This document shows, in pieces, positions 8,864 through 17,428 of a stretch of DNA of 64,000 nucleotides. Made by a program: the position numbers and the translations under genes. Each line of letters starts with the position of its first letter. The stretch's first letter is position 1. The notes below the pieces were generated by a model. That model was not told the DNA's origin. It made no database searches and saw only the letters and a list, made by a program, of their open reading frames with translations. Source of the stretch: Streptomyces caelestis (GTDB lineage Bacteria > Actinomycetota > Actinomycetes > Streptomycetales > Streptomycetaceae); assembly GCF_001279005.1 (NCBI RefSeq), contig NZ_LGCN01000096.1, forward strand, positions 65,013 through 129,012, given 5' to 3'.

Positions 8864-9436
8864 TCACGTTACGCGTCGGCCGGGGTCCCGATCCACGAAG
8901 GGGAGGGGAAGGCTCCCGCGCTCACCGGAGCGCGCCGCGTCCGGCAGCGCGGGGGCCCTGGCCGCGCCGGCCGCCCGCTCGGCGTGCCGACGGCGCCAGT
9001 AGGGGTTGTCGTGGGGCAGCCGGCCGGAGACGCGGCCGTACATGCCGAACGTCGCGATGAGCAGCCCCATGACGAAGCTGAAGATCACATTGGTCATCCC
9101 GAAGTCCAGGATGTTGGCGGGGCGGTCCAGGACGAAGGTGTGGGCGAAGCCGCTCAACACGAACAGCCCGCCGACCGTCATGTTGAGGGTGGAGGCGAAG
9201 TTGCCGCCGACGACGGCGCCGACGAGCAACGCGCATCCCACGACGGTGGAGATGACGCTGAGGGCCACGTTGGTGGTCATGCCGGCGATCGTGTCGCCGG
9301 ACGTGTCGAACGGACTGAGGGCGTCGGCGAAGCCGAGGCCCGCGAAGGTCAGCAGGACCAGGCCGCACAGGGCGGCTCCGTAGCGGTACACGGTCGCCAG
9401 GTGGTGGTCGACCGGAAGTTCGTCTCGCAGCTTCAT
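8864..9436 (-). CDS. DUF4383 four-helix membrane protein
   Basis: This 190-residue protein starts at ATG 9436. It has four hydrophobic helices: YGAALCGLVLLTFAGLGF, NVALSVISTVVGCALLVGAV, FASTLNMTVGGLFVLSGFAH and VIFSFVMGLLIATFGMYGRV. A charged cytoplasmic tail follows (DNPYWRRRHAERA). The pattern is that of DUF4383, an actinobacterial membrane family of unknown function. It is the first gene of the minus-strand peptidase operon, with 6 nt to the D-aminopeptidase gene. Whether it takes part in peptide metabolism is unknown; it could simply share the promoter. Confidence 0.75.
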   Translation of the reverse strand: MKLRDELPVDHHLATVYRYGAALCGLVLLTFAGLGFADALSPFDTSGDTIAGMTTNVALSVISTVVGCALLVGAVVGGNFASTLNMTVGGLFVLSGFAHTFVLDRPANILDFGMTNVIFSFVMGLLIATFGMYGRVSGRLPHDNPYWRRRHAERAAGAARAPALPDAARSGERGSLPLPFVDRDPGRRVT

Positions 9437-9592
9437 GTCACCGTTTCGCCCGGGAGAGTCCCCTTGGATGCGGAATCGGGCTGTTCCTCCCCGGGTGTCC
9501 CTCCGGGGCCGGGGGCGCCGTCGGCATGCCGACGGCGTCCCCCGTGCTTACGGTGAACAGGACGAACGCCGTAACGGAACAGGAGCCGTCGC

Positions 9593-10483
9593 ATGCCGGT
9601 CACCGGGAGCCCGTTGCACGGAAGGACCGCCGTCGTCACCGGAGCGGCGCGCGGCCTGGGAGCGGCGATGGCGCGAGAGCTGTCCGCACGGGGGGCGGGT
9701 GTGGCGCTGCTCGGCCGGGAGGAGCGGACGCTGAAGCGGGTCCAGGACACCCTGCCGGGCGCCTGCGGGTGCTGGGAGGTCGACGTCACGGACGACCGGG
9801 GCCTGGCCCGGGCCGGCGCGGACATCCGCGCACGGCTCGGTCCTCCCTCCGTCGTCGTCGCCAACGCGGGCGTCGCCGAGGGGGGACCGTTCGCCGAGTC
9901 CGATCCCGCGGTGTGGCGCCGGGTGATCGAGGTCAACCTCATCGGCAGTGCCGCCACGGCCCGGACGTTCCTCGGGGACCTGCTGGACACGTCCGGCTAC
10001 TTCCTCCAGGTCGCCTCGCTCGCCTCCATCGGCGCGGCTCCCATGATGAGTGCGTACTGCGCGTCCAAGGCGGGGGTCGAGTCGTTCGCCCACGCGCTGC
10101 GGGCCGAGGTGGCCCACCGGCGCGTGGGCGTGGGCATCGCCTACATCAACTGGACCGACACCGACATGGTCCGCGACGCGGACGAGTTCGCGGTGCTCCG
10201 TGAGCTGCGCGGCCACATGCCGCCGCCGGCGCGCAGGGTGTACCCCGTCGAGTACGTCGCGGGCCGCCTGGTCACCGCGATCGAGCGGCGGCGCCCGTCG
10301 GTCTACGTGCCCGGCTGGCTGCGGTCGGCCCAGCTCGTCCGCGCCGCCCTGCCCCCGCTGGTGACGCTGCTGTCGCGACGCGAGCTGCCGCGGCTGGCCG
10401 CCGTCGAGCCGTTCGAGGCCACCGGGCTCCTGGGCGCCGGCGTCCCGGCCGGCCGGGACGCCTCCCGGCCCCCTCGTGGGTAG
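9593..10483 (+). CDS. SDR-family NAD(P)-dependent oxidoreductase
   Basis: This 296-residue classical short-chain dehydrogenase starts at ATG 9593 with AGGAG at 9581-9585. It has the nucleotide-binding TGAARGLG, the structural NAG (VVVANAGVAEGG), an active-site Ser in LQVASLASIG and the YxxxK pair in SAYCASKAG. The C-terminal 60 residues extend past the core and include a hydrophobic stretch (AALPPLVTLL), as in several Streptomyces 'SDR family' proteins thought to touch the membrane. The substrate is unknown. Another SDR-type gene and a photolyase gene lie downstream on the same strand. Confidence 0.85.
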   Translation: MPVTGSPLHGRTAVVTGAARGLGAAMARELSARGAGVALLGREERTLKRVQDTLPGACGCWEVDVTDDRGLARAGADIRARLGPPSVVVANAGVAEGGPFAESDPAVWRRVIEVNLIGSAATARTFLGDLLDTSGYFLQVASLASIGAAPMMSAYCASKAGVESFAHALRAEVAHRRVGVGIAYINWTDTDMVRDADEFAVLRELRGHMPPPARRVYPVEYVAGRLVTAIERRRPSVYVPGWLRSAQLVRAALPPLVTLLSRRELPRLAAVEPFEATGLLGAGVPAGRDASRPPRG

Positions 10484-10657
10484 GCCCCGTCCCCTCGCCC
10501 GGGGGTCACGGCGAACGGGTGCATCCACCGGGCCGGCGGCCGGTGAAGTGGCTGCGCGGGGCCGCGGCCCGCGTCGGGGCGACGGGCAGGGTCGCCCTGT
10601 CGCGCTCATGATCGGGCGCAAGAGGGAAGTCGTGACGGACACATGGGAGGAACGGTC

Positions 10658-12232
10658 GTGGCGGTCGAGGACGAAGAGCGGAACGGCGAGCGGCTGCACT
10701 GTCTGGTCACCGGGGCGTCCGGGTACGTCGGCGGGCGCCTGGTGCCGGAACTGCTGCGGGCCGGGCACCGGGTCCGCTGCCTGGCCCGCTCCCCCGGCAA
10801 GCTCCGCGACCACCCTTGGGCCCCGGACGTCGAGACCGTCCGCGGTGACGTCACGGACGCCGCGTCCCTCGCCGGGGCCATGCGCGGGGTGGACGTCGCC
10901 TACTACCTGGTGCACGCCCTGACCACCGGCTCCGGTTTCGAGGACACCGACCGTCGCGCCGCCCGGAACTTCGCCGAGCAGGCGCACGCCGCCGGCGTAC
11001 GGCGGATCGTCTACCTGGGCGGGCTCACCCCCGAGGGGGTGCCCGAGCGCTCCCTCTCCCCGCACCTGCGCTCCAGGGCCGAGGTGGGGCGGATCTTCCT
11101 CGACTCCCCGGTGCCCGCCACGGTGCTGCGGGCGGCGGTCGTCATCGGCTCGGGATCGGCGTCGTTCGAGATGCTGCGCTACCTCACCGAGCGCCTGCCC
11201 GTGATGGTGACCCCCAGCTGGGTGCAGACGCGGATCCAGCCGATCGCGGTCCGCGACGTGCTGCGCTACCTCGTCGGCTCGGCCGGCATGCCGCCCGACG
11301 TCGACCGGGCCTTCGACGTCGGCGGGCCGGACGTCCTGACCTACGAGGAGATGATGCGGCGTTACGCCGAGGTCGCCGGGCTGCGGCGACGGCTCATCGT
11401 CCGGGTGCCGGTCCTCACCCCGCGGCTCTCCAGCCACTGGGTGGGCCTGGTCACCCCGGTGCCCGCCGCCATCGCCCGTCCGCTGACCGAGTCGCTGCGC
11501 CATGAGGTCGTCTGCCGGGAACACGACATCGCCCGTTACGTGCCCGACCCGCCGGGCTGTCCACTGCCCTTCGACGAGGCGCTGGCCCAGGCGCTGCGCA
11601 AGGTCCGGGACGCCCAGGTGGACACCCGCTGGTCGTCCGCGGCCGTGCCCGGCGCGCCCAGCGACCCGCTGCCCACCGACCCCGACTGGGCCGGCGGCAG
11701 CCTCTACCGGGACGAACGGTCCCTGCCGGTCGACGCCTCCCGCGCGTCGCTGTGGAAGGTCGTCGAGGGCATCGGCGGCGAGAACGGCTGGTACTCCTTC
11801 CCGCTCGCCTGGGCGGTCCGGGGATGGCTGGACCGGCTCGTCGGCGGGGTCGGCCTGCACCGCGGACGGCGTGACGCGGCCCACCTGCGGGTCGGTGACT
11901 CCCTGGACTTCTGGCGCGTCGAGGAGATCGAGCCGGGCCACCTGCTGCGGCTGCGCGCCGAGATGCGGCTGCCCGGACTCGCCTGGCTGGAGATGTACGC
12001 CGAGACGGACCCCGCCGGCCGGACCCGCTACCGCCAGCGCGCCCTGTTCCATCCGCGCGGCCTCCTGGGCCACGCCTACTGGTGGAGCGTCTCGCCGTTC
12101 CACGCCGTCGTCTTCGGCGGCATGGCCCGCAACATCGCGCGGGCCGCCGCCAAGGACGGGGGCGCGCGCGGACCGGCGGCGCGCACGGGCCGTGCCCCGC
12201 GCGCCCGCCCCGCGCACCGGTCCCGTCCCTGA
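10658..12232 (+). CDS. Atypical SDR / NmrA-like protein with DUF2867 C-terminus
   Basis: I choose GTG 10658 because GGAGG at 10646-10650 sits 7 nt before it; an in-frame ATG at 10643 overlaps that ribosome site and has none of its own. This gives 524 residues. The first 300 form an extended-SDR domain with the nucleotide motif VTGASGYVGGRLVPEL and the block VYLGGLTPEG. The remaining 200 (WYSFPLAWAVRGWLDRLVGG to RALFHPRGLLGHAYWWSVSP) match DUF2867, an SRPBCC-like domain often fused to such dehydrogenases. It lies 47 bp before a photolyase gene, so a light- or stress-response operon is plausible. Confidence 0.82.
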   Translation: MAVEDEERNGERLHCLVTGASGYVGGRLVPELLRAGHRVRCLARSPGKLRDHPWAPDVETVRGDVTDAASLAGAMRGVDVAYYLVHALTTGSGFEDTDRRAARNFAEQAHAAGVRRIVYLGGLTPEGVPERSLSPHLRSRAEVGRIFLDSPVPATVLRAAVVIGSGSASFEMLRYLTERLPVMVTPSWVQTRIQPIAVRDVLRYLVGSAGMPPDVDRAFDVGGPDVLTYEEMMRRYAEVAGLRRRLIVRVPVLTPRLSSHWVGLVTPVPAAIARPLTESLRHEVVCREHDIARYVPDPPGCPLPFDEALAQALRKVRDAQVDTRWSSAAVPGAPSDPLPTDPDWAGGSLYRDERSLPVDASRASLWKVVEGIGGENGWYSFPLAWAVRGWLDRLVGGVGLHRGRRDAAHLRVGDSLDFWRVEEIEPGHLLRLRAEMRLPGLAWLEMYAETDPAGRTRYRQRALFHPRGLLGHAYWWSVSPFHAVVFGGMARNIARAAAKDGGARGPAARTGRAPRARPAHRSRP

Positions 12233-12279
12233 CCGCCCGGCGCCGCACCGCCTCACCTCATCCCACCAGGAGCGACGAC

Positions 12280-13653
12280 ATGACCCGCGCGGTCGTCCTG
12301 TTCACCTCGGACCTGCGCCTGCACGACCATCCGCCGCTGCGCGCCGCGCTCGCGGCCGCCGAGGAGGTGGTGCCGCTCTTCGTCGACGATCCCGGCGTGC
12401 ACGCGGCGGGCTTCGACGCCCCCAACCGCGCCGCCTTCCTCGCCGACTGCCTGGCGGATCCGGACGCCTCGCTGCGCCGCCGCGGCGGCCGGCTGGTCCT
12501 GCGCAGCGGCCCGGTCGCGCGGGAGGTCCGCACGGTCGCGGCCGAGTCCGGCGCCACGGAGGTCCACATGGCCGCGGCGGTGACGGGCTACGGCCGGCGG
12601 AGGGAGCGACGGCTGCACGAGGGCCTCGGCGCCCACGGCGTGGCCCTCCATGTGCACGACGCCGTGATCACCGCCGTCGCGCCCGGACGGGTGACGCCGT
12701 CCGGGCGCGACCACTACGCGGTGTTCACCCCCTACTTCCGCCGCTGGTCCGCCGAGCGGCTGCGGGAGGTGCGCCCGGCGCCGCGCACCGTGCCGGTGCC
12801 GGACGGGGTGCGCGGCGAACCGCTCCCGTCCCGCCCGGCTGCCTCCGTCCTCTCACCGGCCCTCCCCGTGGGAGGCGAGAAGGCCGGCCGGGAGCGGTTC
12901 GCCCGGTGGGCACGGTCGGGGATGCCCGCGTACGAGGACCGGCACGACGACCTGGCCGGCGACGCGACGTCACGGCTGTCGCCGTTCCTGCACTTCGGCG
13001 CCCTGTCCGCGTCGGAACTCGTGCGGCGGGCGCGCGCGCAGGGCGGTCCGGGCGCCGAGGCGTTCGTGCGGCAGCTGTGCCGGCGGGACTTCCACCACCA
13101 GGTGCCGGCGGCACGTCCCGATGCGTCCGCACGGGACTACCGCACCCGGCACGACCGGTGGCGGACCGAGGAGGAGGCCGCCGGGGACATCGCGGCCTGG
13201 CGGGAGGGCCGTACCGGCTACCCGGTCGTCGACGCGGCGATGCGCCGGCTCCGCCACGAGGGCTGGATGCACAACCGGGCCCGTCTGCTGGCGGCGAGCT
13301 TCCTGGCCAAGACGCTCTCCGTGGACTGGCGGATCGGCGCCCGGCACTTCCTCGGCCTCCTGGTCGACGGCGACATCGCCGACAACCGGCTCAACTGGCA
13401 GTGGGTCGCCGGCACCGGCACGGACACCCGCCCGCACCGCGTCCTCAACCCGGTCGTCCGGGGACGGCGCTTCGACCCGCGAGGGACCTACGTACGCCGA
13501 TGGGTGCCCGAACTGCGTGACGTGGAGGACCGTTTCGTGCACGAGCCCTGGCGGCTCCCGCAGGACCGGTGCGCCCGCCTCGGCTACCCCGCGCCCCTGA
13601 TCGGCCTGTCCGAGGGGCCGGCGCGCTTCGTCCGCGCCCGCGGCCGCGACTGA
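12280..13653 (+). CDS. phr: Deoxyribodipyrimidine photolyase (class I CPD type)
   Basis: The 457-residue product starts at ATG 12280 with AGGAG at 12268-12272. The N-terminal alpha/beta antenna domain begins VLFTSDLRLHDHPPLRAAL. The C-terminal FAD domain contains LSPFLHFGALS, RRLRHEGWMHNRARLLAASF and the diagnostic GDIADNRLNWQWVAGTGTD followed by RVLNPVVRGRRFDPRG. The Trp residues of the electron-transfer chain appear conserved. The enzyme uses blue light to split cyclobutane pyrimidine dimers. It shares a transcription direction with the DUF2867 SDR gene. Confidence 0.92.
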   Translation: MTRAVVLFTSDLRLHDHPPLRAALAAAEEVVPLFVDDPGVHAAGFDAPNRAAFLADCLADPDASLRRRGGRLVLRSGPVAREVRTVAAESGATEVHMAAAVTGYGRRRERRLHEGLGAHGVALHVHDAVITAVAPGRVTPSGRDHYAVFTPYFRRWSAERLREVRPAPRTVPVPDGVRGEPLPSRPAASVLSPALPVGGEKAGRERFARWARSGMPAYEDRHDDLAGDATSRLSPFLHFGALSASELVRRARAQGGPGAEAFVRQLCRRDFHHQVPAARPDASARDYRTRHDRWRTEEEAAGDIAAWREGRTGYPVVDAAMRRLRHEGWMHNRARLLAASFLAKTLSVDWRIGARHFLGLLVDGDIADNRLNWQWVAGTGTDTRPHRVLNPVVRGRRFDPRGTYVRRWVPELRDVEDRFVHEPWRLPQDRCARLGYPAPLIGLSEGPARFVRARGRD

Positions 13654-13685
13654 GAGGGGACGCGGGCGCACCCCGGCCCCCTCTC
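13652..13685. terminator. Hairpin between convergent phr and exporter genes
   Basis: GAGAGGGG at 13652-13659 pairs with CCCCTCTC at 13678-13685 around an 18-nt loop, starting on the phr stop codon. It sits between convergent genes and could end transcription from phr. There is no U-tract, so the call is modest. Confidence 0.35.
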
Positions 13686-13769
13686 CCCCGGCTGTGCGCG
13701 ATCCGTACCGCCGTCGCCACCGTACGGCCGCGGTCGGGCGCGATGTGCGCCACCGCGGGGACGGCCGTT

Positions 13770-16169
13770 TCAGTCCTCGTGTCCCAGCTGGAGGTCGCGT
13801 TCCGTGCGCCCTCCGCCGGCCACCTGGAGCACGGTCGCGACCGGCGGGTAACCGGCGGCGATGACGGTGTACTCGCCCGACGCCAGGTCGACGAACCGGA
13901 AGGTGCCGTCGGGTCCGGTGGTGAGGGTGTCGACGACGTTGCCCGCCGCGTCCAGCAGGGTCACGCGCGCCTCCTCGACCGGCCGCCCGCCGCCGGCCCG
14001 CACCGTGCCGCGCAGCACCGCGCCGCCGGCCAGCTCGACGTCCTGGCGGGTCTCGCGGGCGGCCTGGACGGTGACGGGGAGGGCGGCCGGGCGGAAGGCG
14101 GGCGCGCTCGCGGCGAGCGTGTACTCGCCCGCCACCAGCTCACTGATGACATAGCCGCCCTCCCGGCCGCTGCGGGTGCTCGCGACGACCTCCCCGTGGA
14201 CGTTGGTGAGCGTGACGGCCGCGTCCCGCACCGGTGTGCCGTCGGCGGTGACGACACTGCCGGCCAGCCGGCCCGCGCCGCCGAGGACGACGTCGAGTTC
14301 GACGGGCCGCTCGCCGACGGTCACCGAGACCGCCTGCGGCTGGTGACCGCCCGCGGCGGCGATCAGGACGTACGAGCCCGGGCCGGGGGTGGCCAGCGCG
14401 TACCGCCCGTCCTCGCCGCTCGCACCCCGTCCGGTCTGCTGTCCGCAGACGTCGATGAGGGTGAGCGCCGCGCGCGGTACGACGGTTCCGTCGGGGTGCT
14501 GCACGGTCCCGCAGACGGGGACGCCGCCGGTGTGGGCCGAACGGGCGTACGGCACGCGTGCGGTGGAGCCGGGTGCTTCCTGCACCGGGTCGGCGGTGGG
14601 GGCGTGGTGGGACACCAGTGGTCTCTCCTTGAGGAAGAAGGCGATGAACAGGCCGAGGACGAGCACCGGCACCAGGTAGAGGAAGATGCGCGGCATGGCG
14701 TCGGCGTAGGCCTGCACGTAGGCGTCGCGCAGCTCGGGCGGCAGCGCGTGCACCAGCTCGGGGGTGATCGACTCGGCGTCGGGCGGGGTTCCCGCGCCGG
14801 CGGGCAGGCGGCCTTCGAGCGCGTCGGTGAGCCGGCCCGCGAAGAGGGTGCCGAAGACGGCGGCGCCGACGCTGCCGCCGATCTGCCGGAAGTAGGTGTG
14901 GGCGCTGGTGGCGGTGCCGAGGTCGGCGGGGCGCACGGAGTTCTGCACGGCGAGGATCAGCACCGGCATCACCATGCCGACGCCGGCGCCGAGGACGGCC
15001 GTCCAGATGCCGTAGTGCAGCCGGGGGGTGCCGGTCTCCAGACGGGACAGCAGCCACATCCCGACGACGGAGAGGGCGGTGCCGACGACGGGGTGCCACC
15101 GGTAGCGGCCGGAGCGGCTGACGAGGTGTCCGGAGACGATCGAGGCGCCGACGATCCCGCCCGTCATGGGCAGCATCAGCAGCCCGGATTCGGTGGCGGA
15201 GACCCCGTCGACCATCTGCAGGTACGTCGGCAGGTAGCCGGCGGCGCCGAACAGGGCGACGCCGGTCACCAGGCCCACCAGGCCGGTGACGTTGAAGACG
15301 GAGTCCCGGAACAGCCGCAGCGGGACGAGGGGTTCGGCGGCGAGGCGCTCGACGACGAGGAAGAGGGCGCCGGCCGCGACGGCGCACGCGCCGAGCCCCA
15401 GGACGACGCGGGAGTCCCAGGCGTACGAGGTGCCGCCCCAACTGGTCAGCAGCACCAGGCAGGTGGAGGCGGCGGCCAGCAGCAGGGCGCCGAGGACGTC
15501 GAAGCGGCCCCGGGCGGCCGGCTTGGGGAGTCTGAGCACCAGGGCGACGACGACCATGGTGACGAGGCCGAACGGCACGTTGACGTAGAAGCACCAGCGC
15601 CACGAGAGGTGATCGGTGAAGTAACCGCCGAGCAGCGGCCCGGCGACGGACGCGAGGCCGAAGGCGGCGCCGATCAGGCCCATGTACCGGCCGCGCCGGC
15701 GCGCGGGCACGATGTCCGCGATGATCGCCTGGACGCCGATCATCAGGCCGCCCGCGCCGACGCCCTGCACCGCGCGGTAGGCGATCAGCTGGTCCATGGT
15801 CGACGCGCGGCCCGCCAGCGCGGAGCCGACGACGAACACGAGGATCGCGAACTGGAAGACGCCCTTGCGGCCGAGCAGGTCGCCGAGCTTTCCGTAGACC
15901 GGCAGTCCGACGGTGGCGGTGAGCAGGTAGGCGGTGATCGCCCAGGACATCCGGTCCAGGCCGTGCAGCTCGCCGACGATCCGGGGGAGCGCGGTGGCGA
16001 CGATCATCTGCTCCAGGGCGGCGAGCAGCAGCGCCATCATCAGCGCGAGGAAGACCAGCCGGACCCGGCGCGGGCTCAGGCCCGGCTCGACGACCGGCGC
16101 CGGGGGCGGAGGCCCCCCGGCGGGCGGTGCCGTGGCCGGCTCGTCCTGCGTCAGAGTGATCCCGCCCAC
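13770..16169 (-). CDS. DHA2-type 14-TM MFS exporter fused to carboxypeptidase-regulatory-like domains
   Basis: I choose GTG 16169, which has GAGGGGAG 6 nt upstream; the frame is open further but lacks a better site. The 799-residue protein has about 14 membrane helices up to residue 535 and the DHA2 motifs [34 protein letters not shown] and [17 protein letters not shown], as in drug exporters of the EmrB/QacA group. The last 240 residues are a chain of three to four beta-sandwich repeats, each with a V-x-DG-T-x-V-x-A-x-V-T-L pattern and a G-x-Y-x-V end (for example [20 protein letters not shown]). This matches carboxypeptidase-regulatory-like domains. An even helix number would put both termini in the cytoplasm, so the role of the tail is unclear. 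Confidence 0.85.
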   Translation of the reverse strand: MGGITLTQDEPATAPPAGGPPPPAPVVEPGLSPRRVRLVFLALMMALLLAALEQMIVATALPRIVGELHGLDRMSWAITAYLLTATVGLPVYGKLGDLLGRKGVFQFAILVFVVGSALAGRASTMDQLIAYRAVQGVGAGGLMIGVQAIIADIVPARRRGRYMGLIGAAFGLASVAGPLLGGYFTDHLSWRWCFYVNVPFGLVTMVVVALVLRLPKPAARGRFDVLGALLLAAASTCLVLLTSWGGTSYAWDSRVVLGLGACAVAAGALFLVVERLAAEPLVPLRLFRDSVFNVTGLVGLVTGVALFGAAGYLPTYLQMVDGVSATESGLLMLPMTGGIVGASIVSGHLVSRSGRYRWHPVVGTALSVVGMWLLSRLETGTPRLHYGIWTAVLGAGVGMVMPVLILAVQNSVRPADLGTATSAHTYFRQIGGSVGAAVFGTLFAGRLTDALEGRLPAGAGTPPDAESITPELVHALPPELRDAYVQAYADAMPRIFLYLVPVLVLGLFIAFFLKERPLVSHHAPTADPVQEAPGSTARVPYARSAHTGGVPVCGTVQHPDGTVVPRAALTLIDVCGQQTGRGASGEDGRYALATPGPGSYVLIAAAGGHQPQAVSVTVGERPVELDVVLGGAGRLAGSVVTADGTPVRDAAVTLTNVHGEVVASTRSGREGGYVISELVAGEYTLAASAPAFRPAALPVTVQAARETRQDVELAGGAVLRGTVRAGGGRPVEEARVTLLDAAGNVVDTLTTGPDGTFRFVDLASGEYTVIAAGYPPVATVLQVAGGGRTERDLQLGHED

Positions 16170-16324
16170 GTGCCGCTCCCCTCGTCGCACCGCCGGACCG
16201 TTCCCGCGTGAAAGCGACAACTACGGGCAAGCACGGTGAGTTACGGGACAGGGAAGGGTCGTGACGAGATCACTCGAAACGGTGAGGAGCCAACTCCGTT
16301 GGCTTTACGCGAGGTTGCCGCCCC

Positions 16325-16768
16325 TCACTTCTCGACCTCCGTGGCCAGCCTGGCCAGCAGGGCGTCGTGGATGCGGGCGAGGCCCTTGGGCGCGAAGGTC
16401 CTCTCGAAGAAGCCGCCGATGCCGCCGGCGCCGTCCCAGACGGTGGTCACGACGACGCGGGAGCGGCCGTCACCGGCCGGGGTGACCCGCCAGGTGGTGA
16501 CCATGGAGGAGTTGCGGTCCTTCTCGACCAGTTCGCCGTCGGTCGGCTCGGTGACCTCCAGGAGGCAGTCGCGGACGCGCTTGCTGGTGGCCTGGAGCTT
16601 CCAGTGCACGAGGGTGCCCTCGCCGTCGCCGCCCTCGCGGACCTCGTACTCGCTGTACTGCTCGGGCAGCACTTTCGCGCGGGTGCCGCTGTAGTCGGCG
16701 AGGGCGTCGAACACCGTTTCCGCGTCCGCCGCGACGATCCGCTCCGTAGTGGCTTCGACCTGCGCCAT
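16325..16768 (-). CDS. SRPBCC (START/Bet v1-like) family protein
   Basis: This 147-residue protein starts at ATG 16768. It reads as one SRPBCC domain: TTERIVAADAETVFDALADY at the N-terminus, alternating beta strands with TLVHWKLQ and TTWRVTPAGDGRSRVVVTTV, and the long C-terminal helix GLARIHDALLARLATEVEK. Proteins of this fold bind hydrophobic ligands such as lipids or polyketides in a central cavity. No catalytic motif is visible. The MFS exporter gene follows on the same strand after 155 bp, so co-transcription is possible but not shown. Confidence 0.8.
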   Translation of the reverse strand: MAQVEATTERIVAADAETVFDALADYSGTRAKVLPEQYSEYEVREGGDGEGTLVHWKLQATSKRVRDCLLEVTEPTDGELVEKDRNSSMVTTWRVTPAGDGRSRVVVTTVWDGAGGIGGFFERTFAPKGLARIHDALLARLATEVEK

Positions 16769-16890
16769 CGCTTACCTCCAGGGCATGGGTTCTCAGGGTC
16801 GGGGCAAGCCAATCACCCCCGTGCCCGGCCGCCCAAATCGGGGCTTCGGATGTGACCGGGAGGGTGACCGAAGATGTCGTTCACCCGATC

Positions 16891-16910
16891 AAGGGAACAC
16901 GTGTTCCCTT
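16891..16910. promoter_or_regulatory. 20-bp perfect palindrome resembling a LexA (SOS) box
   Basis: AAGGGAACACGTGTTCCCTT is its own reverse complement over all 20 positions. Its core GAAC-N4-GTTC fits the Gram-positive SOS box (CGAACRNRYGTTYC) except for the first base. It lies 29 bp before the start of a small ORF at 16940 and 122 bp upstream of the divergent SRPBCC gene, where an operator would be expected. The central CACGTG could equally suit another dimeric repressor. Confidence 0.55.
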
Positions 16911-16939
16911 CTGTGGCGCAGCGACACCGAGGAGGCGTC

Positions 16940-17086
16940 ATGCGCCGGGAGAACCTCTCACCGGGCTCCGCACACAGCCGGGCCGACACCGCGCCGTTCG
17001 ACGCGGGGGCGGTCACGACCCGCACCTTCGACATCCCGGAACTCCGCGGCGTTCCCGGCTCGAGCGGCGCCATCCGTATCCGGTGA
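16940..17086 (+). CDS. Small ORF of 48 residues, unknown
   Basis: ATG 16940 has a near-perfect ribosome site (GAGGAGG at 16929-16935, 4 nt before the start) and lies 29 bp downstream of the 20-bp palindrome. The peptide is polar, has no Cys and no membrane segment, and ends ELRGVPGSSGAIRIR. Its stop overlaps the GTG of the next small ORF (GTGA). I do not recognise it. The signals, rather than the sequence, make it worth listing. Confidence 0.35.
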   Translation: MRRENLSPGSAHSRADTAPFDAGAVTTRTFDIPELRGVPGSSGAIRIR

Positions 17087-17379
17087 CCCGCCACGAGCGG
17101 CTGTACGCGGACGGCGCCTACGCCCCGAAGGGGTACCGGCGCCGCAGCACCCGCCGGGTGCACGAGCCGGCCGAGGAGTACGGCCTCGGCCCCACCGGGA
17201 CGGGGACGCCCCGCCGGGTCCGCGCCGTCGGGCCCGCCGGGCCGGCCGGGTCCCCGGCGTTCGGGCCGAACCGACTGACGCTCCTCGAGGAGCGTTCGAG
17301 CGCATCCGGCGACCCGATCGGGTCAAGAATCAGCGGAACACGTTCGGATGGGGCCCCGCATCGGGACGATGCCGCGTGA
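17083..17379 (+). CDS. Small ORF of 98 residues, coupled to the previous one, unknown
   Basis: GTG 17083 overlaps the preceding stop in a GTGA junction. The first 65 codons have the strong G/C third-position bias of real genes; the last 25 do not, so the true 3' end may have decayed. The protein is basic (HERLYADGAYAPKGYRRRST) with a Gly/Pro-rich middle. No family is recognised. A perfect 18-bp palindrome lies inside the frame at 17278-17295. Confidence 0.25.
   Translation: MTRHERLYADGAYAPKGYRRRSTRRVHEPAEEYGLGPTGTGTPRRVRAVGPAGPAGSPAFGPNRLTLLEERSSASGDPIGSRISGTRSDGAPHRDDAA
17278..17295. repeat. 18-bp perfect palindrome
   Basis: ACGCTCCTCGAGGAGCGT is fully self-complementary. It lies 134 bp before the hydrolase start at 17429 and inside a doubtful small ORF. 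It could be an operator for the hydrolase gene or an RNA hairpin; there is no T-run to make it a standard terminator. Confidence 0.4.
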
Positions 17380-17428
17380 ACCGCGAGCCCCGCGGTCCGC
17401 CGCACCTCCGTCCCGGGAGGACCCCACC

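Noticed and set aside
9548..12256. An open minus-strand frame of about 900 codons across the SDR genes
   Set aside because: It is antisense to two clearly homologous genes. Its product is Gly/Arg/Pro/His-rich without any family motif, as expected from GC-biased third positions.
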